Shown here piece after piece: positions 33,265 through 44,715 of a DNA stretch of 64,000 bases (positions are counted from its first letter, which is position 1; every line of letters starts with the position of its first letter). A program made the position numbers and the translations under genes. The notes under the pieces are model-generated. The model had not been told where the DNA came from. It made no database searches and worked only from the letters and a program-made list of their open reading frames with translations. This DNA comes from Manihot esculenta (Eukaryota; Streptophyta; Magnoliopsida; Malpighiales; Euphorbiaceae): the NCBI RefSeq assembly GCF_001659605.2, contig NC_035176.2, positions 34,032,716 to 34,096,715 on the forward strand. Reading direction: 5' to 3'.

Positions 33265-35507
33265 TGTAACGACCCTAAAATGGACCGTCACCGGCGCTAG
33301 GATTCAGGTCGGCTTAAGGCCGCCAGAACCCGTAGCAAGCCTGCTATACTCTCTGAGTACCTGTAAAATCTCATACATGGTCATACATTTTCTGTGAAAA
33401 TAAAACTTTTCTCTGGACCAAGACTTAACATGTGCATGCACTATCTCTGTACTCTGTACCCTTGACTAGAGCTTGCTCTAGATGGGTTAATTCATACCTG
33501 TTAAGTCTGGTTTTTCACATATTCTGTAAAACAGTTATATAAACAGACCATGTATACAAAGGATTTACAACACAAACATAATTAAGTCAAGCACAATTCT
33601 AACTTTATACACAACTGGTACAGCTCTTGAATATTACATGTCCACAATAGTCTATTACAACACTCTTCTCTCTTCTTGTACTCTGCTGGACTTCCCTTGT
33701 ACACTGTACACTGAACCTGCAAGACTGGGGTTAAGGGAGTGGGATGAGCTCTATAGCCCAGTGAGTAGAACAGTAAAACAAGTCATTAACACATGATCTT
33801 ATGGAATGCATCATATCACAGACAAGTCACATCAAGGGTAAATCTGTCACCACATAGTCCCAGTAACTGTGCCGTGCCAGGCCGTAGACTGAGGTCCTGG
33901 TCTTCCTGTACTGTATATGTATACATGTATATAACACCTGTCCTTACCATTTGCCAGGGCGTAGACTGGGCACATGGTCTTTACTATACCTGCCAGGGCG
34001 TAGACTGGGCACCTGGACTTTCCTATACCTGCCAGGCCGTAGAATGGGGTCCTGGACTTCCTGTCTGGAACTATTGGATCATTCAGCATTCACCCACATC
34101 AACAAATAAGTATGCAATGCAACATCTTAGTGGATTCTAATGCAATCAACCTATTGCATATCCTGGTGCATGAAAGATGCTAACAGCATTCAGTCTCAAT
34201 TAAAACGAGTATTAAGTTTAGTTCCACTCACCTCTGGCTATCTGGACTGACTCTGCAGGCTCTGTAAACTCTGGAGCAGTACTAACTACTGCTCTATCTG
34301 GTTCCTCTGGTCTATGCCTACACAGATGGACTCAAATGAGGGACCAAACTAGCTTATGAACAACTCTATTAAACTCCCCAAGAATCCCCTTACACTCACT
34401 CAAATATCCATGCAAAGCATACAAAGGAAGGCTGGACAGGACACTTTCGGCGGCAGGTTCGGCGGCTGAAAGTCCTCTCCAGAGCCGAAACTCATGCACC
34501 TTCGGCGGCCGAAGCTCAACTTTCGGCAGCCGAACCCTTTCGGGGGCAAGTTTCGGGGGCTGAAAGACACTCCAGAGACAAAAGTCTCTAACCTTCGGCT
34601 GCACCTTCGGCGGCCGAAACTCCCCTCCAGAGCCGAAAGTCCAAAGGCTCGGGGGCAAGCTTAGGCAACTGAAGTCACCTCCTCACACATTCGGCGGCCG
34701 AACCCTTCTTCGGCGGCCGAAGCTGGGTTCATCAGCAAGGCAAAACCTTGCTCTGCCTCACGCCAAAATGCACCAAAACTTCCCAAACGCAAACACCTTA
34801 ACTCCTCAACATGCATACACCTAAGTATATGCTCAAAGGGGTCAGAACCTACTTAAAAACCCCAACAACACAAAACATATAACACATATACAAGCTGTTT
34901 CACAAAAATATCAAAAATACTCTCTTTTACCCTAAACATGCAACTCTCCCCAAAACCTCAAAACTCTTCCATAAATCATGAAAACAAACTCAGGATCTTC
35001 ACTTACCTCTTGAAACCAAGAAGATGAACGATCCTAACGTGGAGTTTTGGAGCAACTCTCCTTTAAACTCTCCAAATTTCACAACTTTGTGTTTTTAGCT
35101 CAAAACCTTCAAAAGAACATAAAAATCAATCAAACCTTTACATGATTTGATGAAAACATGAAGAAAACATGAAGAAAACTTCTGAAGGACAGGGTCTCAC
35201 CTCAGAAAGTGAAAGGGAACGGCAATACTTATCCTTTCAACCGACTGAGGGCCTTTTATAGGTGGCTGGCCAGACCACCTTCGGCGGCCACACGTGAAAC
35301 CGAAAGCCATGCATGTTCGGCGGCCGAACCTGGCTTTTCTGCCTTGGTTCTTTTCTTTCAAACACTAAGGTCCATTTAACTTAAAACCATTAAAACATGC
35401 TACATTACGTTAGAAAAAACATAAAGCTTCCCTTCTAGAGCCATTCGACATCCTGGATTCCACCGGACGACAGGAATTCTGATGCCGGACTCTAACCGAG
35501 TATTACA
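33265..35507 (-). repeat. Element H 3' LTR (2243 bp)
   Basis: TGTAACGACCC...GAGTATTACA on the plus strand. A TATA box (minus TATAAAAG) is at 35253-35260. GCC palindromes lie at 34443-34720 and 35278-35330. Donor-like sites on the minus strand are near 34230, 35005 and 35200. It lacks about 23 bp near 35322 that the other LTR keeps. Confidence 0.92.
33877..34055. repeat. Hairpin minisatellite in 3' LTR of H, four units
   Basis: Units run from CCAGG to CCTGG around GCGTAGACTGGGCA-like centres; the second has a decayed arm (CATGG). A (TAT)-rich spacer separates units one and two. The partner LTR has only three units, so the count changed within one element. Confidence 0.85.
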
Positions 35508-35545
35508 TTCTCCCCCCCCTTAAGAACATTTGTCCTCGAATGTGC
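35508..35545 (-). other. Element H polypurine tract and decayed hairpin
   Basis: The minus strand reads AAGGGGGGGGAGAA next to the LTR. Beyond it GAACATTTG / CGAATGTGC (35524-35545) is a damaged version of the inverted repeat that is perfect in B and E. Confidence 0.85.
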
Positions 35546-35588
35546 CTCAAACAAACAAATAAACACATAAAAAGGAGGAAAACTAACC

Positions 35589-38500
35589 TCAAAACAGATA
35601 TGGATACTGCTGGAGCATAGACTCCCGCGTCTCCCAGGTGCACTCTTCTAGATTATGGTGGTTCCACAGGACTTTCACTATCGGAATCTCCTTGGTTCTT
35701 AGCTGTCTGATCTGTGTGTCCAGAATCCGTACTGGCTGCTCTACATAGGTGAGATCTCTAAGAATCTCCACATCAGGCTCACTCAGAACCTGACTCGGAT
35801 CTGACACAAACTGCCGTAGCATAGAAACATGAAATACCGGGTGAATTCGCTCCATAGAAGTAGGTAAATCCAGCTTATACGACACATTTCCGATCCTCTG
35901 CAAAATCTCAAAGGGTCCAATGTACCATGGAGCTAATTTGCCTTTCTTTCCAAAACGAACCACTCCTTTCATTGGAGACACTTTCAGCAATACCATGCTA
36001 CCCTCCTGAAACTCTAACAGTTTCCTGCGAACGTCCGCATAGCTTTTCTGTCTACTCTGAGCTGTTCTGATCCTCTCTCTGATCATAGGCACTGTTCTAC
36101 TGGTAATCTCTACCAACTCTGGTCCTGCAAGAGCTTTCTCTCCTACCTCTTCCCAGCAAACAGGTGATCTGCACTTCCTTCCATATAACGCTTCATAAGG
36201 AGCCATCCCGATGCTAGCATGATGACTGTTATTGTAGGCAAACTCCACCAGAGGTAGATGCTGCCTCTAAGAACCGCCAAAGTCTAACACACACATTCTG
36301 AGCATATCCTCAATGGTCTGGATGGTCCTCTCTGACTGTCCATCAGTCTGCGGATGGAAAGCAGTGCTAAAATCCAACCTCGTGCCCATCGCACTCTGCA
36401 GACTTCGCCAAAATCGAGAGGTGAACTGAGGTCCTCTGTCTGAAACTATAGACATCGGAACTCCATGTAATCTCACTATCTCATCCAGATATACTTGTGC
36501 CAACTTATCTACAGAATAGTTACTCTGCACTAGAATGAAATGAGCAGATTTCGTGAGTCTGTCCACAATCACCCATATAGAGTCTATCCTGTTGGACGCT
36601 GCCGGTAAGCCCACTACAAAATCCATAGCTATGTTCTCCCATTTTCACTCTGGAATCGGCAGTGGGTTAAGCATTCCAGCCGGCTTCTGATGTTCCAGTT
36701 TCACCCTCTGACAAACTTCACAAGCTGTCACGAACTGCGCCACTTCTTTCTTCATGGCTGGCCACCAATAGACCCTCTTCAGATCCTGATACATCTTGGT
36801 GGCTCCTGAGTGAACACTATACCTCGCATTATGAGCTTCCCTCATAATGTCTTCCTTCAGACTGCTACTATCTGGTACACAAAGTCGACTCCCATAGCGA
36901 AGGATCCCTTTGCTGTCAAATCTGAACTCGGCACTGTTGCCTGACTGAACAGTCCTGGCAATTTTCATCAACTCTGGGTCCTCGTGCTGTTTCTGAGCTA
37001 TCTGCTCCAGAAACACTGGTGGCACTCTCATCTGTGCTATCAATGCACCCGTACCAGACAACTCTAACTGTAACCCTTCCTCAATGAGCTTATAAAGCTC
37101 CATCACTATTGGTCTCCGCTCTGCTGCTATATGGGATAAACTACCTAGTGACTTCCGGCTTAGGGCGTCTGCCACAATATTCGCCTTACCCGGATGATAC
37201 TGGATCTTACAATTATAATCACTGAGCAATTCTACCCATCTTCTCTGCCTCAAATTCAGCTCTCTCTAGCTCAAGATGTACTGTAAACTCTTGTGATCAG
37301 TGAAGATCTCGCATTTAACCCCGTAGAGGTAATGCCTCCACATCTTGAGTGCAAAGATAACTGCTGCCATCTCTAGGTCATGGGTGGGGTAATTCAACTC
37401 GTGCTTCTTCAACTGTCTCGAAGCATAAGCAATCACTCTATCACTCTGCATCAAAACACAGCCCAATCCCACTCGAGATGCATCACAGAACACTGTGAAA
37501 TCCTCGTTACTAACAGGCAGAGCTAGCACTGGTGCTGATGTCAATCTCCTTTTGAGCTCCTCAAAGCTCTCTTCACACTGGTCTGACCAGACAAACTTCT
37601 GGTTCTTCTGAGTCAGTTTGGTCATAGGAGCAGCTATCTTCGAGAAGTCCTTAACGAACCTCCTGTAGTAACCTGCCAGTCCCAAAAAGCTTTTAATCTC
37701 AGTCACTGTAGTGGGTATGGGCCAGTTAGCTACAGCCTCTATCTTCTTGGGGTCTACCTCAATCCCTTCTGCTGATAATACGTGTCCCAAGAAGGAAATG
37801 CTCCTCAACCAAAACTCACACTTAGAGAACTTGGCATACAAACCATGCTCTCTCAGTGTCTGCAGAACTATCCTCAGATGCTGGGCATGCTCCTCTGCAT
37901 CTCTGGAATACACTAAGATATCGTCAATGAAAACAATAACAAAGTGATCCAGATACTCACTGAAAACTCTGTTCATGAGATCCATGAATGCTGCAGGGGC
38001 GTTAGTCAACCCGAACGACATCACTAAGAACTCATAATGCCCATATATGGTCCTGAAAGCTGTCTTTGGCACATCTGCCTCTCTAACTCTCAACTGATGA
38101 TACCCGGATCTCAGATCTATTTTAGAGAAACAACCTGCTCCAGCTAGCTGGTCGAATAGATCATCAATCCTCGGTAAAGGATACCTATTCTTGGTAAAGG
38201 ATACCTATTCTTGGTAGTGACCTTGTTCAACTGTCTGTAGTCGATACAAAGTCTGAGGGATCCATCCTTCTTTCTGACAAAGAGCACTGGAGCACCCCAA
38301 GGTGAGGTACTAGGGCGGATGAAACCCTTATCTACCAAATCCTGCAACTGTTCTTTCAACTCCTTTAACTCTACTGGCGCCATCCTGTAGGGAGGAATAG
38401 AGATAGGTCTGGTATCAGGCAGCAATTCTATTTCAAACTCTATCTCCCTATCAGGTGGTAGTCCTGGTAAGTCGTCTGGGAACACATCTGGAAAGTCTCG

Positions 38501-40552
38501 AACTACTGTTACTGCGGCTGGTTCCCTAACCTGACTATCTAGCTCCCTCACATGAGCTAGAAACCCCTGACAACCCCTCCTAAGCAAACGACGAGCCTGA
38601 AGGGCTGAAATCAAACCTCTGGGTGTACCCCTCCTGTCTCCTCTGAAGACACACTCTGACCCATTCTGGTCTCTGAGACTAACTACCTTCTCTTTACAGT
38701 CCAAGGTCGCACCATATGCAGATAACCAATCCATCCCTAGAATGACATCAAAATCTGTCAAGTCTAGAACCACGAGGTCAGCTGGAAGGCATCTACCCTC
38801 TATGAACACTGGACTGAAATGACAGACTGACACTGCCACTGATGGGTCACACTTGGGTCCACTGACCCAGAGAGGATACTCTAACTCAGAAATCATCAAA
38901 CCCAATCTCTCTATGGCTCGCGAAGCAATAAAGGAATGAGAAGCACCGGGGTCCATCAAAGCATACACATCTGAACACCCAATGATGAGCTTACCTGACA
39001 CCACTGTGTTTGACGTGTTCGCCTCCTCCTGTGTCACAGTGAAAATCCGTGCTGGGGCTACCGGATTTCCACCTCGGGAACCTGCTGCTGAAGTAGAGGC
39101 TGCCCCTCTCCCTCTACCTCTGCCACTACTCTGAGGCATGACTGGAGCTGTTGGTTGTACTACTGGCTGTACCACACTACCTGAACTCATCTGCTGGGAT
39201 GGTGCAAAAGTCACTTGAGGACATTCCCGAGCAAAATGCCCTTCCTGTCCACATCGATAACAGGCTGAAGATCTCAACTGACAAGCTCCCTTGTGTGGTC
39301 TCCCACATCTCCTACATACTGGACTGCTTGCGCCAGAGCTTGAGCCACTACCTATTCCCAGACCAGACTTGGCTTTACTCCAGAACTTATTCTTTGTTCC
39401 TTTTGCCTTTTCCCATCTTTTGCTGCCTGAAGTTGCTGAACTGGGGGCCTTAGAACCCGAAGCCTGTGCCTTTGACTGTCTCTGAATATTGGCACTTGCT
39501 TCCATTTTCCTGGCTGCGTCCACTATAGTGTGGAAACTCTCCTTTTCTGCTGGAAGAATCAAGGAAGAATACCTGGGATGCAATCTCATAGTATATCTCC
39601 TTGCCTTCTTTTGATCAGTATCATAGGCTTGACCCACATACTGAAGCAAATCCAGGAACTTATCTGTAAATTCATCAACACTCATCTCGTCTATCTGTCT
39701 CAACTGCTCAAATTCCATTACTTTCATCTCCCTAGAACTATCAGGAAAAGCCCACCCTGTAAATTCATTGGCGAACTCTCCCCACGACATATTGTCCATC
39801 CTGGGCTCCATATAGTTTTTGAACCAGTCTCGCGCTTTCTTACACTTCAGTGTAAACCCCGCCATTTCTATGGCTCTGCTATCATCTGCTCCCAACTCAT
39901 CAGTGATCATCTTCACAATTCTAAGATACTCAAATGGATCATCTCCTGGATTGAATTTAGGAGCATCCAATTTCAAATACTCTGTCATTTGCACCTTACT
40001 TCCCCCAGATGAGCTAGGTTGTTGTGCTGCAACAACAGGGGCTACTGGTTCTGGTTGTGATGGTGGAGGTACTGGTTCATTTAGCTCTGGGTGTGCTGCA
40101 CTTAGATGACTAGGTGAAGGTGGATACATAGGATATGGTGGGTAATAATGAGGATAAGGCATATATGGCATGTAAGTAGAATATGGGGCAAAACTAGAGT
40201 ACTCCGACATACCTCCCATCGGATACCCTGGGTCCTGTGAAAAGGCTGGATAACCAAAACCTGAGGCCTGAGCGCCTCCCTGCGACTCTCCCATACCTTC
40301 TTCAGATCTGCCTACACTCATGCTTTCATCTATAGACTGGTCAATCTCCATAGCCTCCCTCACTTCCTCTGATCTTCCTCCTCTCACTGTACCTCTTCTG
40401 CTCTCGTCTACAGACCTTCTAGGGTCTATTGACGTACCTTCCCTGCTAGATCTCTGTGACCTTGCCCTTGGCAATGCAAGAGGACGAGCAGCTGTTCGCT
40501 CACTATCTGGTGGGACTCCAGTCAATCGTGCTGATTGACGAGTTTCTCGCAT
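35589..40552 (-). pseudogene. gag-pol: Element H gag-pol, one frameshift and three nonsense codons
   Basis: The start is the conserved Met of [12 protein letters not shown]. In order: gag core; zinc knuckle [15 protein letters not shown] (about 39220-39262); protease [11 protein letters not shown] with FIDDILVYS (about 37900-37941); RNase H; integrase (HHCC and DDE present); chromodomain-like tail ending QQYPYLF. Breaks: a 20-bp tandem duplication at 38173-38212 shifts the frame early in RT; TAG at 37266-37268 (Gln in sister copies); TGA at 36645-36647 (Trp); TAG at 36267-36269 (Trp). All three nonsense changes are single C-to-T or G-to-A transitions. Otherwise it is about 1650 codons of good family code. 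Confidence 0.95.
38173..38212. repeat. 20-bp tandem duplication causing a frameshift in RT of H
   Basis: GGTAAAGGATACCTATTCTT occurs twice head to tail; element A has a single copy at the matching place. Twenty extra bases shift the frame by two, and the frame upstream ends soon after. Confidence 0.93.
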
Positions 40553-40766
40553 TTTAACTCTGGAAAACAACACATAACATAGCATATCAGCATATATTTA
40601 ACTCATATATCTCAATACTGCACATGCATAAATCATGGCATTTCATATCACCAAATAGACAGGACTCAACATCCTATCCTAGTGGACATGCTTCCCTATT
40701 GTGCTTGACTTCCTCTACCCTCTATGAGCCCGACACTCTCTCTATAGGTCTGATCATGTGAACCTA

Positions 40767-40780
40767 GGGCTCTGATACCA
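40767..40780 (-). other. Element H primer binding site (initiator tRNA-Met)
   Basis: The minus strand reads TGGTATCAGAGCCC, three bases inside the 5' LTR at 40784, as in element A. Confidence 0.92.
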
Positions 40781-40783
40781 ATC

Positions 40784-42995
40784 TGTAACGACCCTAAAAT
40801 GGACCATCACCGGCGCTAGGATTCAGGTCGGCTTAAGGCCTCCAGAACCCGTAGCAAGCCTGCTATACTCTTTGAGTACCTGTAAAATCTCATACATGGT
40901 CATACATTTTCTGTGAAAATAAAACTTTTCTCTGGACCAAGACTTAACCTGTGCATGCACTATCTCTGTACTCTGTACCCCTGACTAGAGCTTGCTCTAG
41001 ATGGGTTAATTCATACCTGTTAAGCCTGATTTTTCACATATTCTGTAAAATAGTTATATAAATAGATCATGCATACAAAGGATTTACAACACAAACATAA
41101 CTAAGTCAAGCACAATTCTAACTTTATACACAACTGTACAGCTCTTGAATATTACATGTCCACGATAGTCTATTACAACACTCTTCTCTCTTCCTGTACT
41201 CTGCTGGACTTCCCCTGTACACTGTACACTGAACCTGCAAGACTGGGGTTAAGGGAGTGGGATGAGCTCTATAGCCCAGTGAGTAGAACAATAAAACAAG
41301 TCATTAACACATGATCTTATGGAATGCATCATATCACAGACAAGTCACATCAAAGGTAAATTTGTCACCACATAGTCCCAGTAACTGTGCCGTGCCAGGC
41401 CGTAGACTGGGGTCCTGGTCTTCCTGTACTGTATATGTATACGTGTATATAACACCTGTCCTTACCATTTGCCAGGGCGTAGACTGGGCACCTGGTCTTT
41501 ACTATACCTGCCAGGCCGTAGAATGGGGTCCTGGACTTCCTGTCTGGAACTATTGGATCATTCAGCATTCACCCACATCAACAAATAAGTATGCAATGCA
41601 ACATCTTAGTGGATTCTAATGCAATCAACCTATTGCATATCATGGTGCATGAAAGATGCTAACAGCATTCAGTCTCAATTAAAACGAGTATTAAGTTTAG
41701 TTCCACTCACCTCTGGCTATCTGGACTGACTCTGCAGGCTCTGTAAACTCTGGAGCAGTACTCACTGCTGCTCTCTCTGGTTCCTCTGGTCTGTGCCTAC
41801 ACAGATGGACTCAAATGAGGGACCAAACTAGCTTATGAACAACTCTATTAAACTCCCCAAGAATCCCCTTACACTCACTCAAACATCCATGCAAAGCATG
41901 CAAAGGAAGGCTGGATAGGACACTTTCGGCGGCAGATTCGGCGGCCGAAAGTCCTCTCCAGAGCCGAAACTCATGCACCTTCGGCGGCCGAAGCTCAACT
42001 TTCGGCAGCCGAACCCTTTCGGGGGCAAGTTTCGGGGGCTGAAAGGCACTCCAGAGACGAAAGTCTCTAACCTTCGGCGGCACCTTCGGCGGCCGAAACT
42101 CCTCTCCAGAGCCGAAAGTCCAAAGGCTCGAGGGCAAGCTTAGGCAACCGAAGTCACCTCCTCACACATTCGGCGGCCGAACCCTTCTTCGGTGGCCGAA
42201 GCTGGGTTCATCAGCAAGGCAGAACCTTACTCTGCCTCACGCCAAAATGCACCAAAACTTCCCAAACGCAAACACCTCAACTCCTCAACATGCATACACC
42301 TAAGTATATGCTCAAAAGGGTCAGAACCTACCTAAAAACCCCAACAACACAAAACATATAACACATATACAAGCTGTTTCACAAAAATATCAAAAACACT
42401 CTCTTTTACCCTAAACATGCAACTCTCCCCAAAACCTCAAAACTCTTCCATAAATCATGAAAACAAACTCAGGATCTTCACTTACCTCTTGAAACCAAGA
42501 AGATGAATGATCCTAACGTGGAGTTTTGGAGCAACTCTCCTTCAAACTCTCCAAACTTCACAACTTTGTGTTTTTAGCTGAAAACCTTCAAAAGAACATA
42601 AAAATCAATCAAACCTTTGCATGATTTGATGAAAACATGAAGAAAACTTCAGAAGGACAGGGTCTCACCTCAGAAAGTGAAAGGAAACGGTAATACTTAT
42701 CCTTTCAACCGATTGAGGGTCTTTTATAGGTGGCTGGCCAGACCACCTTCGGCGGCCACACGTGAAACCGAAAGCCATACATGTTCGGCGGTTGAATGTC
42801 ACCTTCGGCGGCCGAACCTGGCTTTTCTGCCTTGGTTCTTTTCTTTCAAACACTAAGGTCCATTTAACTTAAAACCATTAAAACATGCTACATTACGTTA
42901 GAAAAAACATAAAGCTTCCCTTCTAGAGCCATTCGACATCCTGGATTCCACCGGACGACAGGAATTCCGATACCGGACTCTAGCCGGGTATTACA
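40784..42995 (-). repeat. Element H 5' LTR (2212 bp)
   Basis: TGTAACGACCC...GGGTATTACA on the plus strand. TATA (minus TATAAAAG) is at 42721-42728. GCC palindromes lie at 41925-42200 and 42748-42820. Three donor-like sites on the minus strand are in the same order as in the other LTR (near 41708, 42484, 42668). Confidence 0.92.
41395..41534. repeat. Hairpin minisatellite in 5' LTR of H, three units
   Basis: CCAGG...CCTGG units as in the 3' LTR but one unit fewer. Unit two keeps the CCTGG arm that is CATGG in the other LTR. Confidence 0.85.
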
Positions 42996-43739
42996 CCCTA
43001 GTTGCTGCCCACGTTGCTTCAAGCTGCTGCCCAAATCTGCCCATGCTTTGTTGCCAATGTGTTTGTGAAGGGAGAATGGCGTGTGGCTTGGTCCACATGT
43101 GCAAAGTGTGGGGCTGCCCTTCACTTACTTGCTGCCCAATTGTCTCTTGGCTGCCCATATGCTTTCAAAAGGCTGCCCAAGGATTAAGTTGCTGCCCAAT
43201 TTCCTCTTCACACCTTCCTTGCCGCCCATGCACAAATAAGGAAGGTGGAGCCTCCTTTTGCAATTTGAATTTTGAATGTGCAAGACATGAGGTGGCAAGC
43301 ATGTGATCTTTGGATTTAGCTTCCTTAATAAGCTGGATTTTGAAATTCAAAATTTGAATATGAATCTTGAAGATTTGAATTTCAAAATACTTTTCTTATT
43401 TGGCTCTTCATTTATGGCAACTTGAAATTTGGCTTCTTGAATAAGGAGGTGGCTACTTGGAGATTTGAAATTTGAATTTCAAATTGCTTTGACTGAATGT
43501 TCTTTCCTTCTTTGCCACTTTCCTTATTTAGAAATTTCCTTATTTAGCTTCACTTGATTTCAACTTAGCAGGCTTGCTTTCTTTTGCTCCATTTAAGGTA
43601 GTTTTAAGGGTATTTTCTCCAAAATATCTCTTTATACCTAATATCTGCAAAATATGATTAAACCCACAAAATTAGGCAGAAAAGATGTAAATAAACATCA
43701 ATAACATCATGATAAAGTGGACTAAAATATGCTCTATCA

Positions 43740-44715
43740 GGGGGTAAGGATGTGCTAAGAGAGTCTGAGGTCATCCAAAATCCTGCCAAGAGGAGTAGGG
43801 ATGAGGATGTGCCAAGAGAGCTTGAGGCCATCCAAGATCCCGCCAAAAAAGTAGAGGTGAGGGTGTGCCAATAGAGAATGAGGCCACCCAAAATCCTAGT
43901 GAACGGTTTCGGGGAAAAGGTAGACCAACAGAGCTTGAGGCCTCTCGGCGCCTGAAACATTCTCGTGATGCCTGATTAGGTAATTTGGAAAGTAGAGTTG
44001 TTGAACTGGAGGCAGTGGCCTCTCATGTGGGAGAGATTATGAAAAAAATTGAGTCCTTTACGACTTCCCATGATAATCTCACGGGGACGGTTGACGAGCT
44101 CAAAGAGGGTGTTAAAGAGTCAGTTAATGACATTCGAAATGAGCTGCAGTTTTTAAAAAGTGAAGTAAAAGTATTAATGAGAGTCGCTAGAGAGCTGACA
44201 CCAAAAGCCTCTGAGTTGACTGAGTCTAAAGTTCCAGAGCCAAAGGCTTTTGGAGGGGTCCAGGGTGCAAATGAGGTAGAGAACTTCCTCTTTGATATGG
44301 AGTTATTCTTTAATGTTACGAAACGTAACTCTAAGGAGGAAAGGTTAGAGGTGATACCTTTGTATCTAATGGACGATGTGAAACTATGGTGGAGGAATAG
44401 AGTGGCAGATACAAGGGGTCGTCAATGTGCGATTAATTCTTGGGATGTCTTTAAGAAGGAATTAAAAGCTCAGTTCTACCCGGAGAATGTGTCCTTGAAT
44501 GCCCAATGGAAGCTAGGGGAGTTGCAACAAACTAGTTCAGTTCGGGATTACGTGAGGGAGTTCCTAGTACTAATGCTGAATATAAAAAACATGGACAAGG
44601 AGGATAAATTTTATAACTTTATGAAAGGGTTGAAACCCTGGGCTCGAAATAAGTTGATGAGGCAGCAAGTGAAAGAAGTCAACGCAGCTGTAGCTGCTGC
44701 AAAAGGCTTGGATGA
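43740..44715 (+). pseudogene. gag: Element G gag, central piece
   Basis: Begins with about three imperfect direct repeats of roughly 60 bp (about 43745-43900; RELEAIQDPAKK-like). The frame is then open from 43985: an alpha-helical heptad-like region (VDELKEGVKESVNDI), then a gag core with VENFLFDMELFF, LYLMDDVKLWWR and FYPENV..AQWKLGEL, a retrotransposon gag pattern. It ends at GATGA, where element E is inserted, and continues at 57647 in phase. Stops upstream of 43985 (for example TAG near 43875) mark decay. Confidence 0.85.

Larger units (their letters stand above)
33265..42995 (-). mobile_element. Element H: complete Tekay-like Ty3/gypsy retrotransposon (9.7 kb)
   Basis: Both LTRs, primer site, gag-pol and polypurine tract are present, flanked by the perfect duplication CCCTA (33260-33264 and 42996-43000). 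It is inserted in solo LTR J. Coding capacity is ruined only by one frameshift and three nonsense codons. The LTRs differ by scattered substitutions, one minisatellite unit and an indel of about 23 bp, so it is older than E. Confidence 0.95.
32116..43739 (-). mobile_element. Solo LTR J, same family as element C, split by element H
   Basis: Left part 32116-33264 and right part 43001-43739 (about 1.89 kb joined) match the LTR of element C, from TGACTCGCGGTTGTCGAA to TATGCTCTATCA. No interior is present. The flanks are TGGGG (32111-32115) and GGGGG (43740-43744), a duplication with one mismatch. More diverged than the LTRs of C, so it is an older insertion. Confidence 0.82.
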
